From NCBI RefSeq assembly GCF_944324745.1, contig NZ_CALUXO010000075.1, forward strand, positions 1 to 62,114: a DNA stretch of 62,114 nucleotides, read 5' to 3'. Below the pieces are notes generated by a model, which had not been told where the DNA came from, ran no database searches, and worked only from the letters and a program-made list of their open reading frames with translations. The stretch is from an uncultured Thomasclavelia sp. (lineage in GTDB: Bacteria > Bacillota_I > Bacilli_A > Erysipelotrichales > Coprobacillaceae). Numbering within the stretch: position 1 is the stretch's first letter; each line of letters opens with the position of its first letter. The position numbers and the translations under genes are program-made. Shown piece after piece: positions 34,441-43,610 of the stretch.

Positions 34441-36786
34441 TTAAATTATCAAGCCAATTAGATGCACGATAAAGGCTGCAATCCAGGCAATTACACATTG
34501 TCCAACAACAACGAATAGAGCCCATTTACCACCTAATTCTCGTTTGATTGAAGCGATTGCGGCAACGCATGGTGTATATAATAAACAGAAAACTAACAAA
34601 CTTAAAGCTGACAAACTAGAAAAGGTTGTCACTAGATTTGCAGTAGTTCCAAATAAAATAGAGATGGTAGAAACGACACTTTCTTTAGCCATAAAGCCAC
34701 TGATCAAAGCGGTTGAAATACGCCAGTCACCAAATCCCAATGGTTTAAAGATTGGTGTAATCCATCCAGCTACCATTGCTAAAATACTATCTTTAGAATC
34801 AACAACTAAATTTAGTTTAGTATCAAATGTTTGTAAGAACCAAATCACAATAGTGGCAATAAAGATAATGGTAAAAGCTCGTTGTAAAAAGTCTTTGGCT
34901 TTTTCCCATAATAATTGACTAACATTTTTAAAGCTAGGAAGACGATAATTAGGCAATTCCATGACAAAAGGAACAGCTTCTCCTTTAAATAATGTTTTTC
35001 GCATTAAAAATGCTACTAAAATACCAATGATTATACCAATAAAATACAACGCTACCATAACTATAGCACCATTATTTGGAAAAAAGGCAGCAGTAAAAAA
35101 AGCATAAATTGGCAGTTTAGCTGAACAGCTCATAAATGGTGTCAGCAATATTGTCATCTTACGATCGCGTTCTGAAGGTAAGGTACGACTGGCCATAACG
35201 CCTGGAACAGTGCAGCCAAAACCAATTAACATGGGTACGATACTTCTTCCTGATAAACCGATTTTTCTCAATAACTTATCCATTACAAAAGCAATTCGGG
35301 CCATATAGCCACTATCTTCTAGTAATGATAGGAAGAAAAATAAAGTAACGATTATTGGTAAAAAGCTTAAAACACTACCAACACCATTAAAAATACCATC
35401 GACAACTAATGATTGTAAAACATCATTGACATTAGCTCTAATAAGTAAATTAGTTAAAGCATCAGTTATAAAGGTGATTCCTAAATCTAGTAAATCAGAT
35501 AACCAGGCACCAATCACATTGAATGTTAAATAAAATACTAATGCCATAATTCCAATAAAAGCAGGAATTGCAGTATATTTACCAGTTAAGAAGTTATCAA
35601 TTTTAACTGAACGGATATGTTCTTTACTTTCACGAGGTTTAATAACTGTTTCATCGCAGATTTTAGCGATAAAACTAAAACGCATATCTGCCATAGCAGC
35701 ACAGCGGTCAAGTTGTCGTTCAGTTTCCATTTGCACGATAATATGTTCAAGCATTTCTTTTTCATTTTGATCTAAATTTAATTTTTCTAAAATCAAAGGA
35801 TCCCCTTCGGCTAATTTACTAGCTGCAAATCTAATTGGAATATGAGCGCTTCGGGCGTGATCTTCAATTAAATGCATAATAGCATGTAAGCAACGATGAA
35901 CAGCACCGCCATGATCATTAACATCACAAAAATCTTGACGACTTGGCTTTTCTTGATATTTAGCAATATGCAAAGCATGATCGATTAACTCCTGGATTCC
36001 CTCATTTTTAGCAGCAGAAATTGGAATTACGGGAATTCCAAGCATTTCTTCCATTTCGTTAACTAAAATGGAACCACCATTTTCATGAACTTCATCCATC
36101 ATATTTAAAGCTAATACCATTGGTATATCTAATTCTAACAGCTGCATTGTCAAATAGAGATTTCGTTCAATGTTTGTAGCATCAACGATATTGATGATAC
36201 ATTTTGGATTTTCCTCTAAGATAAATTGTCTTGTAACAATTTCTTCGCTTGAATATGGTGATAAAGAATAAATACCTGGTAAATCCGTTACTAAAGTATT
36301 TCGATGACCTTTGATTGGACCATCTTTACGGTCGACTGTAACTCCTGGAAAGTTACCAACATGTTGTGAAGAACCGGTTAATTGATTAAATAACGTGGTT
36401 TTACCACAGTTTTGATTACCTGCTAGAGCAAATGTTAATAATGTATCATCACTTAAAGGATGCTCATCTTTTTTTAAGTGATATTTTCCTCCTTCACCCA
36501 AACCAGGATGGTTCATGTGACCAACTTTTTTAGGATTCTTTCGAATAGTTGTAGTATCACGAATATTTTCAATTTTTATTTTTTTGGCATCATCTAATCG
36601 TAAAGTAAGTTCATAACTATGAATTCTAACTTCAATGGGATCTCCCATAGGAGCAAATTTGACCATGGTTACTTCACTGCCTGGAATCAACCCCATATCT
36701 AGAAGATGCTGCCGTAATGACTTTTCTCCATCGATAGAAACGATGGTAGCTGTTTTGTTTATTGGTAAGTCTTTTAATGTAAGCAT
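34441..36786 (-). CDS. feoB: Ferrous iron transporter, FeoA-FeoB fusion
   Basis: A 781-residue fusion. Residues 1-75 form a FeoA SH3-like domain (LKDLPINKTATIV, LRQHLLDMGLIPGSEVTMV). A linker leads to the FeoB G domain (G1 GNQNCGKTTLFNQLTG near residue 122, G3 DLPGIYSLSPYSSEE, G4 NMMDE). After a helical stalk come the membrane segments with the paired gate repeats (SFLPIIVTLFFFLSLLEDSG, GFGCTVPGVMASR). It imports Fe2+ across the membrane. The start at 36786 has GGGAGG; the longer frame lacks a site. FeoA and FeoB are separate genes in many species. Confidence 0.96.
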   Translation of the reverse strand: MLTLKDLPINKTATIVSIDGEKSLRQHLLDMGLIPGSEVTMVKFAPMGDPIEVRIHSYELTLRLDDAKKIKIENIRDTTTIRKNPKKVGHMNHPGLGEGGKYHLKKDEHPLSDDTLLTFALAGNQNCGKTTLFNQLTGSSQHVGNFPGVTVDRKDGPIKGHRNTLVTDLPGIYSLSPYSSEEIVTRQFILEENPKCIINIVDATNIERNLYLTMQLLELDIPMVLALNMMDEVHENGGSILVNEMEEMLGIPVIPISAAKNEGIQELIDHALHIAKYQEKPSRQDFCDVNDHGGAVHRCLHAIMHLIEDHARSAHIPIRFAASKLAEGDPLILEKLNLDQNEKEMLEHIIVQMETERQLDRCAAMADMRFSFIAKICDETVIKPRESKEHIRSVKIDNFLTGKYTAIPAFIGIMALVFYLTFNVIGAWLSDLLDLGITFITDALTNLLIRANVNDVLQSLVVDGIFNGVGSVLSFLPIIVTLFFFLSLLEDSGYMARIAFVMDKLLRKIGLSGRSIVPMLIGFGCTVPGVMASRTLPSERDRKMTILLTPFMSCSAKLPIYAFFTAAFFPNNGAIVMVALYFIGIIIGILVAFLMRKTLFKGEAVPFVMELPNYRLPSFKNVSQLLWEKAKDFLQRAFTIIFIATIVIWFLQTFDTKLNLVVDSKDSILAMVAGWITPIFKPLGFGDWRISTALISGFMAKESVVSTISILFGTTANLVTTFSSLSALSLLVFCLLYTPCVAAIASIKRELGGKWALFVVVGQCVIAWIAAFIVHLIGLII

Positions 36787-36837
36787 ATATAACCTCCCAT
36801 CATATGTGACAAATTTTTGTTGTTTTGTATAAAAATT

Positions 36838-36866
36838 AGTATAGTGGGGCAAAGCGTATTAGTCAA
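36838..36866 (-). promoter_or_regulatory. Promoter of feoAB
   Basis: Minus-strand TTGACT (36861-36866) and TATACT (36838-36843) with a 17-base GC-richer spacer. It is strong by consensus. No clear Fur box was recognised. Confidence 0.85.
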
Positions 36867-36969
36867 GTAAAGTTTATGTGAGATAATAGTATTAATTATT
36901 TCTAATAGTTTAATAATAAAGTGTTTTTATATTATACTTATAATCGAAAATAGAAGAGAAGTTAAAATA

Positions 36970-37575
36970 ATGAAGAAAACACTTTATTTGATGCATCATG
37001 GCCAAACATTATTTAATTTACAACATAAGATTCAAGGATGGTGTGATGCGCCGTTAACACCACTGGGAATTGAACAGGCTAAGATAGCCGGAAAATATTT
37101 TAAAGATAATAATATTACTTTTGATCATGCTTATTCATCTACATCTGAACGGGCCAGCGATACTTTAGAGATAGTTACCGAAGGTAAAATGCCATATACT
37201 AGACAAAAGAATTTAAAAGAATGGAATTTTGGAGCTTTTGAAGGTAAAGATGAATGTTTGAATCCGCAATTTCCTTATGGTGATTTTTTTGTCCAATTCG
37301 GTGATGAAGGGGAGTTAGAATTTCAAGAACGTATTTCTAATGCTTTACTAGAAATCATGCAAAAAGAAGATCATCGAGTTGTATTAGTTGCCAGCCATGG
37401 AGCGGTTTGTGGTGCTTTTATGCGCAAATGGTTAGAAACTAGTAAAGTTCCATATAAATCAGGAATTGGAAACTGCGCCATTTATAAATACGAATTCGAA
37501 GATGATATTTTTACTTGTGTAGATATTATTAAACATGATTTCAGTCATTTATTTAATGATGTAATTGGAAAATAA
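36970..37575 (+). CDS. Histidine phosphatase family protein
   Basis: A 201-residue phosphoglycerate-mutase-like phosphatase. The catalytic block reads LMHHGQTLFN (residues 7-16), where the family normally has RHG, so the first arginine is replaced by His while the phospho-accepting histidine is kept. Other expected elements are SSTSERASDT (second Arg), the acid in LKEWNFGAFEG and the late VASHGAV (second His). ATG 36970 has a weak AGAGAAG ahead. It is monocistronic with a terminator. The substrate is unknown; the Arg change may lower or alter activity. Confidence 0.88.
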   Translation: MKKTLYLMHHGQTLFNLQHKIQGWCDAPLTPLGIEQAKIAGKYFKDNNITFDHAYSSTSERASDTLEIVTEGKMPYTRQKNLKEWNFGAFEGKDECLNPQFPYGDFFVQFGDEGELEFQERISNALLEIMQKEDHRVVLVASHGAVCGAFMRKWLETSKVPYKSGIGNCAIYKYEFEDDIFTCVDIIKHDFSHLFNDVIGK

Positions 37576-37610
37576 TAATATTTTTACTTGAAAGATAAGT
37601 AAAAAACCGG

Positions 37611-37644
37611 TCCTAGTAAATAAAACATTACTAGGATTTTTTGG
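37611..37644 (+). terminator. Terminator of the histidine phosphatase gene
   Basis: A 9-bp perfect stem TCCTAGTAA/TTACTAGGA followed by six T. Confidence 0.92.
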
Positions 37645-37719
37645 CTGTATCGATTTTGAAATTCGAATTAGTTATTATTTCACTATAAATAAAACGCATA
37701 GCGTGATGTAATTTTGATA

Positions 37720-37749
37720 TTGTACTTTTTTTGTTTCGTTTTTTACAAT
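37720..37749 (+). promoter_or_regulatory. Promoter before the broken aldo/keto reductase
   Basis: TTGTAC (37720-37725), an 18-base T-rich spacer and TACAAT (37744-37749). It is still intact although the gene is interrupted. Confidence 0.6.
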
Positions 37750-37784
37750 AAAAGTAAGAAAAAACTATAGAAGCAGGAGGAAAA

Positions 37785-38633
37785 ATGATGGAATTTGTAA
37801 CATTAAACAATGGTGTAAAAATGCCGGTAATTGGCTTTGGTGTTTATCAAATTAAAGATCTTGATGAATGTAAACAAGCTGTACTCGATGCAATTGATAC
37901 TGGATATCGTTTAATTGATACTGCACAATCTTATGGAAATGAAGTTGCTGTTGGACAAGCTATCAAAGAAACACCAGTTTTACGTGAGAATCTATTTATT
38001 ACAACGAAAGTATGGGTAGCAAATTACGGTTATGATAAAACAAGGGCTTCAGTATAACAGTCACTAAAAAATATGGAACTTGATTATCTGGATTTAGTTT
38101 TATTACATCAGCCTTTTAATGATTATTATGGGGCTTATCGGGCATTAGAAGATTTATATCAAGAAGGAAAGATTAAAGCGATTGGCGTTTCTAATTTCTA
38201 TCCTGATCGTTTAGTTGATTTATCATTATATGATAAAATTAGACCAGCGGTTAATCAGGTAGAAGTTAATGTATTTCATCAGCAGATCGAAGTGCATAAT
38301 TATAATCAAAAATATGGAGTGCAATTAGAAGCCTGGGCTCCTTTTGCTGAGGGGCGTAATAATATGTTTGAAAATGCTCAGTTAAAAGCGATTGGACAAA
38401 AGTATGGAAAAACAAATGCCCAAGTTATACTTCGATGGTTAATTCAAAGGGGAATTGTACCACTAGCTAAAACAGTTAGAAAAGAAAGAATGAAAGAGAA
38501 TATCGATGTCTTTGATTTTGAATTAAGTTATGAAGATATGGAAATTATTGAAAGTATGAATTGTCATCATAGTTGTTTCTTTGATCATTATAATGTTGAT
38601 ACGGTTGAGATGATTGCCGGATTAAAACGCTAA
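37785..38633 (+). pseudogene. Aldo/keto reductase (AKR5-like) interrupted by an in-frame TAA
   Basis: The frame from ATG 37785 (AGGAGG upstream) runs through FVTLNNGVKMPVIGFGVYQI, DTAQSYGNE and TTKVWV to TRASV, then meets TAA at 38055-38057. It resumes without frameshift as QSLKNMELDYLDLVLLHQPF through to a normal C-terminus. The whole is 282 codons, a normal length, and all catalytic residues are present around the stop. The expected codon is GAA (Glu), so a single G-to-T change explains it. The downstream part has an ATG (38073) but no ribosome site. It is a recent pseudogene or a sequencing error. It is a paralogue of the gene at 33584. Confidence 0.88.
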
Positions 38634-38662
38634 AAAATGCCAGTATTTGCTGGCATTTTTGA
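38634..38662. terminator. Bidirectional terminator
   Basis: A 10-bp stem AAAATGCCAG/CTGGCATTTT with a six-base loop between convergent genes, with T-rich ends on both strands. Confidence 0.9.
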
Positions 38663-39058
38663 TTAATTAGCTTGTTTCATTCCTGTAAATTCTAAATATT
38701 CTCGTTTGACATTATCTAGTAAATGTTTAAAAGTCCATTCAATATTAGTGTTAGTAACCATTGCTTTTAATGGAATAAATGGAATATTAGCTTTTTTAAA
38801 GATTTCTAATAAAACATCTATTTGATCTTCTTCAAAACCGGCTAAAACCATCATGTCATCATTTGGAATAGAGGTTAAAGCTTCTGTACCTCGCTGGTAA
38901 CCGTCTAATTTTAAAATATAGCCAAGGGGACACATTAAATCACTAGTTTTGACAATAACAACTTTGACATCCAATTTTTCTAAAATAGAAATAATAGCTT
39001 TACCAGCTTCAGTTTTGTCAATATTGTATAGTAGGACTGTTTCTTGTATTTCTTGCAT
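38663..39058 (-). CDS. DUF3783-like protein
   Basis: A 131-residue soluble protein. It begins MQEIQETVLLYNIDKTEAG and has a central CPLGYILKLDGY and the C-terminal IPFIPLKAMVTNTNIEW. That order matches what I remember of the DUF3783 family of Firmicutes, whose function is not known. The start at 39058 follows GAGAGG; the longer frame has no site. It stands alone between a terminator and the teichoic-acid promoter. Confidence 0.75.
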   Translation of the reverse strand: MQEIQETVLLYNIDKTEAGKAIISILEKLDVKVVIVKTSDLMCPLGYILKLDGYQRGTEALTSIPNDDMMVLAGFEEDQIDVLLEIFKKANIPFIPLKAMVTNTNIEWTFKHLLDNVKREYLEFTGMKQAN

Positions 39059-39236
39059 CTTTGTTGCCTCTCTTTCAAATATAAACTTAGCATATTTTAA
39101 AAGGAGATTCAACTATGATGATTTTAATTATTAAATTACTTTTTTAAAGACGACTAGAAGTAAAAAGACTAAAATATCCGAAAATATCGTTCAATTTTGG
39201 ATAAAATTATGGTATTTTATCTTGTAATGAGATTGT

Positions 39237-39245
39237 GGTATAATT
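39237..39245 (+). promoter_or_regulatory. Extended -10 promoter of the teichoic-acid gene cluster
   Basis: TGGTATAAT gives an extended -10 (TATAAT at 39240-39245), 44 bases before tagG. No strong -35 is seen. Confidence 0.6.
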
Positions 39246-39288
39246 ATAATGATAGTGTTGTAGAATTAAAGTAGCTTGGAGGTAGAAG

Positions 39289-40110
39289 ATGCTTAAAAGT
39301 ATAAAATATGTTCTGAAAGAGAATTTTAGTAACTTATTTAGAATATATTCTATTTCAAAATATGAATTATTATCAGACATGCGAGATTCGCGATTAGGAA
39401 TATTCTGGAATTTTGCCAATCCCTTTATTCAAATATTAACATATTATTTTGTTTTTGGTTTGGTAATGAATCGAAATGATGTTGATGGTATTCCTTTTAT
39501 CCAATGGATGTTAGCTGGGATGGTTGTCTGGTTTTTTATTAATCCATGTATTACCCAGGGAGCTAATGCTATATATTCAAAAATTAATGTGATTACTAAG
39601 ATGAAGTTTCCAGTTAGCGTTTTACCAGCTACTGTTATCTTAAAAGAATTGTTTAATCATGCATGTATTATGATTTTATTGGTGTTATTTTATTTTACCC
39701 AAGGAATCTATCCATCAGTTCATTGGCTTGGTTTGATTTATTATTGTTTTGCAGCATGTTGTTTTACGGTGTCGTTGGCTATGATTACTTCGGTTTTAAA
39801 TATGATTGCCAGAGATACTAGAAAATTGATTTTAGCTTGTATGCGTTTGATTTTATATTTGACGCCAATTTTATGGCCAATATCACGTTTTAGTGCCGAA
39901 ACACCATTATTTAATTTGATTCGTTTTGTGATGAAAGTTAATCCAATCTATTATATTGTCTGTGGATATCGTGATTGTTTTTTATATCACTATGGTTTTA
40001 TGCATTATTGGAAACAAATGGGTGTTTTTTGGTTGATAACTATTGTTTTATTTGCCTTAGGCTGCACGATGATGTATAAGTTTAAACATAAATTTATTGA
40101 TTTGATTTAG
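39289..40110 (+). CDS. tagG: Teichoic acid export ABC permease
   Basis: A 273-residue ABC-2 type permease. The N-terminal amphipathic stretch leads to RDSRLGIFWNFANPFIQIL, then six hydrophobic segments (from about residues 45, 75, 115, 150, 180 and 240). The motif MVVWFFINPCITQGANAIYS and the late NPIYYIVCGYRDCFLY are typical of TagG-like polymer exporters. It works with the ATPase that follows at 9 bases to move undecaprenyl-linked teichoic acid outward. The ATG has TTGGAGG. The identification is helped by tagH and tagD next door. Confidence 0.9.
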   Translation: MLKSIKYVLKENFSNLFRIYSISKYELLSDMRDSRLGIFWNFANPFIQILTYYFVFGLVMNRNDVDGIPFIQWMLAGMVVWFFINPCITQGANAIYSKINVITKMKFPVSVLPATVILKELFNHACIMILLVLFYFTQGIYPSVHWLGLIYYCFAACCFTVSLAMITSVLNMIARDTRKLILACMRLILYLTPILWPISRFSAETPLFNLIRFVMKVNPIYYIVCGYRDCFLYHYGFMHYWKQMGVFWLITIVLFALGCTMMYKFKHKFIDLI

Positions 40111-40119
40111 GTGAGTTGA

Positions 40120-40947
40120 ATGGAAGATTATGCAATTAAATTTGAACATGTTTCAAAAATATACAAGTTAAAAAAGAAAAATGATGGAAAGAAAAAAAGT
40201 AATGAAACAAAACGATTTTATGCTTTAAAGGATATTAGTTTTGAAATTCCTAAAGGTGAGGTAGTTGGAATCTTAGGAACTAACGGATCAGGTAAGTCGA
40301 CATTATCATTGATTTTAGCTGGAATTAGTGAAATTGATGAGGGAGTAATGGATATTAAAGGTGAACAATCATTAGTTGCCATCAATACTGGGTTAAATAA
40401 ACAGTTAACCGGTCTAGAAAATATTAATGTTAAAGGTGCCTTATTAGGGCTATCAAAGAAAAAAATTCAAGAAATAATCGATGGAGTAATTGAATTTGCA
40501 GAATTAGGTGATTTTTTATATCAGCCTGTTAAAAAATATTCTAGTGGGATGAAATCACGACTGGGATTTTCAATTTCAATTTACCTTGATCCAGATATCA
40601 TCATTGTTGATGAAGCTTTATCAGTAGGTGATAAGGGATTCGCTCAAAAATGTTTAAATAAAATGAATGAATTGAAAGACCGGGGAAAAACCATTATCTT
40701 TATTTCCCATTCATTACCACAAGTTAGAAATTTTTGTCAAAGTGCTATGTGGATTGAAGGCGGAATGTTAAAAGAGTATGGTGAAGTAAATGAAGTTTGT
40801 AATCATTATGGTGAGTATGTTGACTACTATAATGGACTCTCTAATAAACAAAAAGCCAAAATAAGAGATGAAAAGTTTGAAAAACGAATTGTTAAAAATC
40901 CTAAAATAGGATTCTTTGAGAAAGTTATAGATTGCATAAAAGGATAG
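40120..40947 (+). CDS. tagH: Teichoic acid export ABC ATPase
   Basis: A 275-residue ATPase. The Walker A region is GTNGSGKSTL, the signature is YSSGMKSRLG, Walker B is IIIVDEALSVGD and the H-loop is in FISHSL: the TagH/Wzt-like set. The C-terminus is short, without the large extension of Bacillus TagH. Translation starts at 40120 after TAGGTGAG. It is the partner of the upstream permease, and the next genes make and polymerise CDP-glycerol, which supports teichoic acid as cargo. Confidence 0.92.
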   Translation: MEDYAIKFEHVSKIYKLKKKNDGKKKSNETKRFYALKDISFEIPKGEVVGILGTNGSGKSTLSLILAGISEIDEGVMDIKGEQSLVAINTGLNKQLTGLENINVKGALLGLSKKKIQEIIDGVIEFAELGDFLYQPVKKYSSGMKSRLGFSISIYLDPDIIIVDEALSVGDKGFAQKCLNKMNELKDRGKTIIFISHSLPQVRNFCQSAMWIEGGMLKEYGEVNEVCNHYGEYVDYYNGLSNKQKAKIRDEKFEKRIVKNPKIGFFEKVIDCIKG

Positions 40948-40956
40948 GTGGATTAA

Positions 40957-41343
40957 ATGAAAAAAGTAATTACATATGGAACATTTGATTTATTTCATGT
41001 GGGACATTTAAATATTTTAAAAAGGGCTAAAGAATTAGGCGATTATTTAATTGTTGCAGTAAGTAGTGATGCTTTTAATGCCCAAAAAGGAAAGAAAGCA
41101 TATCATAGTGAACATGATCGGATGTTGATATTACGGGCTATCAGATATGTTGATGAAGTAATCTTAGAAGAGTCATGGGATCAAAAAATTAGAGATATTC
41201 AAGAACATGATGTTGATATTTTTGTTATGGGTGACGATTGGAAAGGTAAATTTGATTATTTAAAAGACTATTGTGAAGTTGTTTATTTACCACGGACTGA
41301 AGGTATTTCAACAACTAAAATCAAAGATGATTTACATAAATAG
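40957..41343 (+). CDS. tagD: Glycerol-3-phosphate cytidylyltransferase
   Basis: A 128-residue cytidylyltransferase forming CDP-glycerol from CTP and glycerol-3-phosphate. The HxGH motif lies in GTFDLFHVGHLNIL (residues 6-19), the RTEGISTT motif near residue 113, and the length matches TagD. It lies 9 bases after tagH and 14 bases before the glycerophosphotransferase genes that use its product. Confidence 0.96.
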   Translation: MKKVITYGTFDLFHVGHLNILKRAKELGDYLIVAVSSDAFNAQKGKKAYHSEHDRMLILRAIRYVDEVILEESWDQKIRDIQEHDVDIFVMGDDWKGKFDYLKDYCEVVYLPRTEGISTTKIKDDLHK

Positions 41344-41357
41344 GGGCAGGTTATAAG

Positions 41358-43574
41358 ATGAAATTAAGTATAATTATTCCTTATGATCGTTATAAACAAT
41401 ATCTCTATGATTGCTTAGAAAGTATCAGTGAACAAAATTTGACGGATTTTGAAACAATTCTAGTTATTAGTGAAAGTACTGAAATTGATGCAAAAATTAA
41501 AAATTATCCAGTAAACTTGAAAATAATAAAAACTAGTAATAATTCAACTGCAGCTAAAAAAAGAAACGTTGGTTTAGATAGTGCTATTGGCGATTATGTC
41601 TACTTTATTGACTGGGATGACTATTTAATGCCTAATGCTTTAAATCTTTTGTTACAGGCTGCAATAGCGAAACAATTAGATTTAGTGACTGGAATTAGAA
41701 AGGTTACCTGGTTTAAAAAGAAAGTTTTTGAAACCATGGGTGATGAAAAAAATAATGAATTAAATCTCAAAGATAAAGATCATGATCTTGATGATAAATT
41801 TATCGAAAAAGAATATAATGAAGAAAATATTAGTGAATATGCAACTGATATTTTAATTAGAACGCGTCATGCAATTCGTAATATATCGGTTTTGAATATT
41901 TTGATAAAACGTGATTTATTAGAAAAGCATCAATTACGGTTTAACGAAGATTTTATTTATTATAGTGATGCTCCATTTGTCGTGCAATTGTTAGATTATG
42001 CTAATAGTTTCAAGCGGATTGATGAAGCTATTTATGTTAAAAGAAAACACAATGATCCTATTAATAATCCAGCATTATCACAAATTAAAGATCCAGAAAA
42101 TAAATTTGATGAATTTATTGATGTCTATAAATATTGCACGATGTTAGTACCTAAAGATAGTTATATCCGTTATTATCTGGATTCTAAGATGCTGCGTTAT
42201 TATACTAAATACTATGTACGTAAGATTCGTCGTAGTAAAAACGATTATTGGCGTAATGAAAGATTTGAAATCATGGGTGAAGTATTACAAAATATTAATC
42301 CACGTTTATTAGCTAAATCTTCTCGTTATAGCCGTAAAATTGTTAAAGCTTGTATTGATGGTGATTTAAATACAACTAAAAGATTAGTTAATCGTCGTTT
42401 AGCTAAAATTAAATTTAAAAAAATATTGAAGAATAAAAATGAAATGAATAAATATTTATATCAGCATAAATATATTAATAAGCCAATCCAAGAAAATTTA
42501 GTTATGTTCGAAACTTTTATGGGTAAGAGTTATGCTGATTCACCAAAATATATTTATGAATATTTAGCTAAAAATTATCCTGGAAAATATGAATTTGTCT
42601 GGGTATTGAATGATTATAAGGGCAAACTGCCTTATGGTGGTAAAATTGTTAAAAGATTTACACGGGAATATGCTTATTATTTAGGAGTGTCGAAATATTT
42701 TGTTTTCAATGTTCGTCAGCCATTATGGTTCCGTAAACGTGAAGAACAGGTCTTTTTGGAAACTTGGCATGGAACACCATTAAAACGGTTAGCATTTGAT
42801 CAAGAAGAAGTAACCGCAGCATCACCAACTTATAAAGCCCAATTCTATCGTCAGAAAAAAGAATGGGATTATTTGATTGCTCCCAATAAGTTTTCAAGTG
42901 ATATTTTTAAAAGCTGTTTTATGTACGATGGTAATATGTTAGAAACGGGTTATCCACGAAATGATTTACTTTCAGCTAAAAATCGGGATGAAATTGCTCT
43001 TAATTTAAAGAAGAAGTTACATATTCCACTTGATAAAAAGACTATTTTATATGCTCCAACTTGGCGTGATGATGAATATTATGGTAATGGGCGCTATAAG
43101 TTCAAATTAAAATTAGATTTAGATTTATTGAAAAAAGAACTAGGTGATGAATATGTTGTTATCTTAAGAACTCATCATTATATAGCAGATAATCTTGATG
43201 TTTCAGGTTTAGAAGATTTTGCTTATAATCTAAGTAAATATGATGATATTACTGAAATTTATTTAATCAGTGATATTTGTATTACTGATTATTCAAGTGT
43301 CTTTTTTGACTTTGCCAATTTAAAAAGACCATTATTATTCTATACATATGATTTAGATAAATATCGTGATGTTTTACGTGGTTTTTATATTGATATGGAA
43401 ACAGAACTTCCAGGACCATTAGTTTTTACTAGTGAAGAAGTGGTCGATAAGATTAAACATCTTGATGAACTAACTGCTACATATCAAGAAAAATATCAAC
43501 AGTTCTACCAGCGCTTTTGTTCGTGGGAAGATGGAAATGCTAGTAAGCGAGTTGTGGAACAAGTATTTAAATAA
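41358..43574 (+). CDS. Bifunctional family 2 glycosyltransferase-CDP-glycerol glycerophosphotransferase
   Basis: A 738-residue fusion. Residues 1-300 are a GT2 domain (KLSIIIPYDRYKQYLYDCLE, DWDDYLMP as the DxD site). A basic linker (about 325-365) precedes a TagF-like glycerophosphotransferase domain: FETFMGKSYADSPKYIYEYL near 390, ETWHGTPLKR near 468, APTWRDDEYYGNG and the CDP-binding TDYSSVFFDFA near 642. It would add glycerol-phosphate units and perhaps a sugar to the teichoic chain on the cytosolic face of the membrane. Its stop codon is part of a terminator-like hairpin. Confidence 0.9.
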   Translation: MKLSIIIPYDRYKQYLYDCLESISEQNLTDFETILVISESTEIDAKIKNYPVNLKIIKTSNNSTAAKKRNVGLDSAIGDYVYFIDWDDYLMPNALNLLLQAAIAKQLDLVTGIRKVTWFKKKVFETMGDEKNNELNLKDKDHDLDDKFIEKEYNEENISEYATDILIRTRHAIRNISVLNILIKRDLLEKHQLRFNEDFIYYSDAPFVVQLLDYANSFKRIDEAIYVKRKHNDPINNPALSQIKDPENKFDEFIDVYKYCTMLVPKDSYIRYYLDSKMLRYYTKYYVRKIRRSKNDYWRNERFEIMGEVLQNINPRLLAKSSRYSRKIVKACIDGDLNTTKRLVNRRLAKIKFKKILKNKNEMNKYLYQHKYINKPIQENLVMFETFMGKSYADSPKYIYEYLAKNYPGKYEFVWVLNDYKGKLPYGGKIVKRFTREYAYYLGVSKYFVFNVRQPLWFRKREEQVFLETWHGTPLKRLAFDQEEVTAASPTYKAQFYRQKKEWDYLIAPNKFSSDIFKSCFMYDGNMLETGYPRNDLLSAKNRDEIALNLKKKLHIPLDKKTILYAPTWRDDEYYGNGRYKFKLKLDLDLLKKELGDEYVVILRTHHYIADNLDVSGLEDFAYNLSKYDDITEIYLISDICITDYSSVFFDFANLKRPLLFYTYDLDKYRDVLRGFYIDMETELPGPLVFTSEEVVDKIKHLDELTATYQEKYQQFYQRFCSWEDGNASKRVVEQVFK

Positions 43575-43596
43575 GGGGCTTATCCCCTTATTTTTG
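43572..43596 (+). terminator. Internal terminator-like hairpin in the teichoic-acid operon
   Basis: TAAGGGG (43572-43578) pairs with CCCCTTA (43584-43590) around CTTAT, followed by TTTTTG. The first arm includes the stop codon. It may partly stop transcription before the next two transferases. Confidence 0.75.
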
Positions 43597-43610
43597 TAGG
43601 AGGACGATTA

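Noticed and set aside
38073-38633. Separate short aldo/keto reductase gene starting at 38073
   Set aside because: It has no ribosome site and lacks the N-terminal Asp and Tyr of the active site; it is the downstream part of one gene interrupted by TAA.
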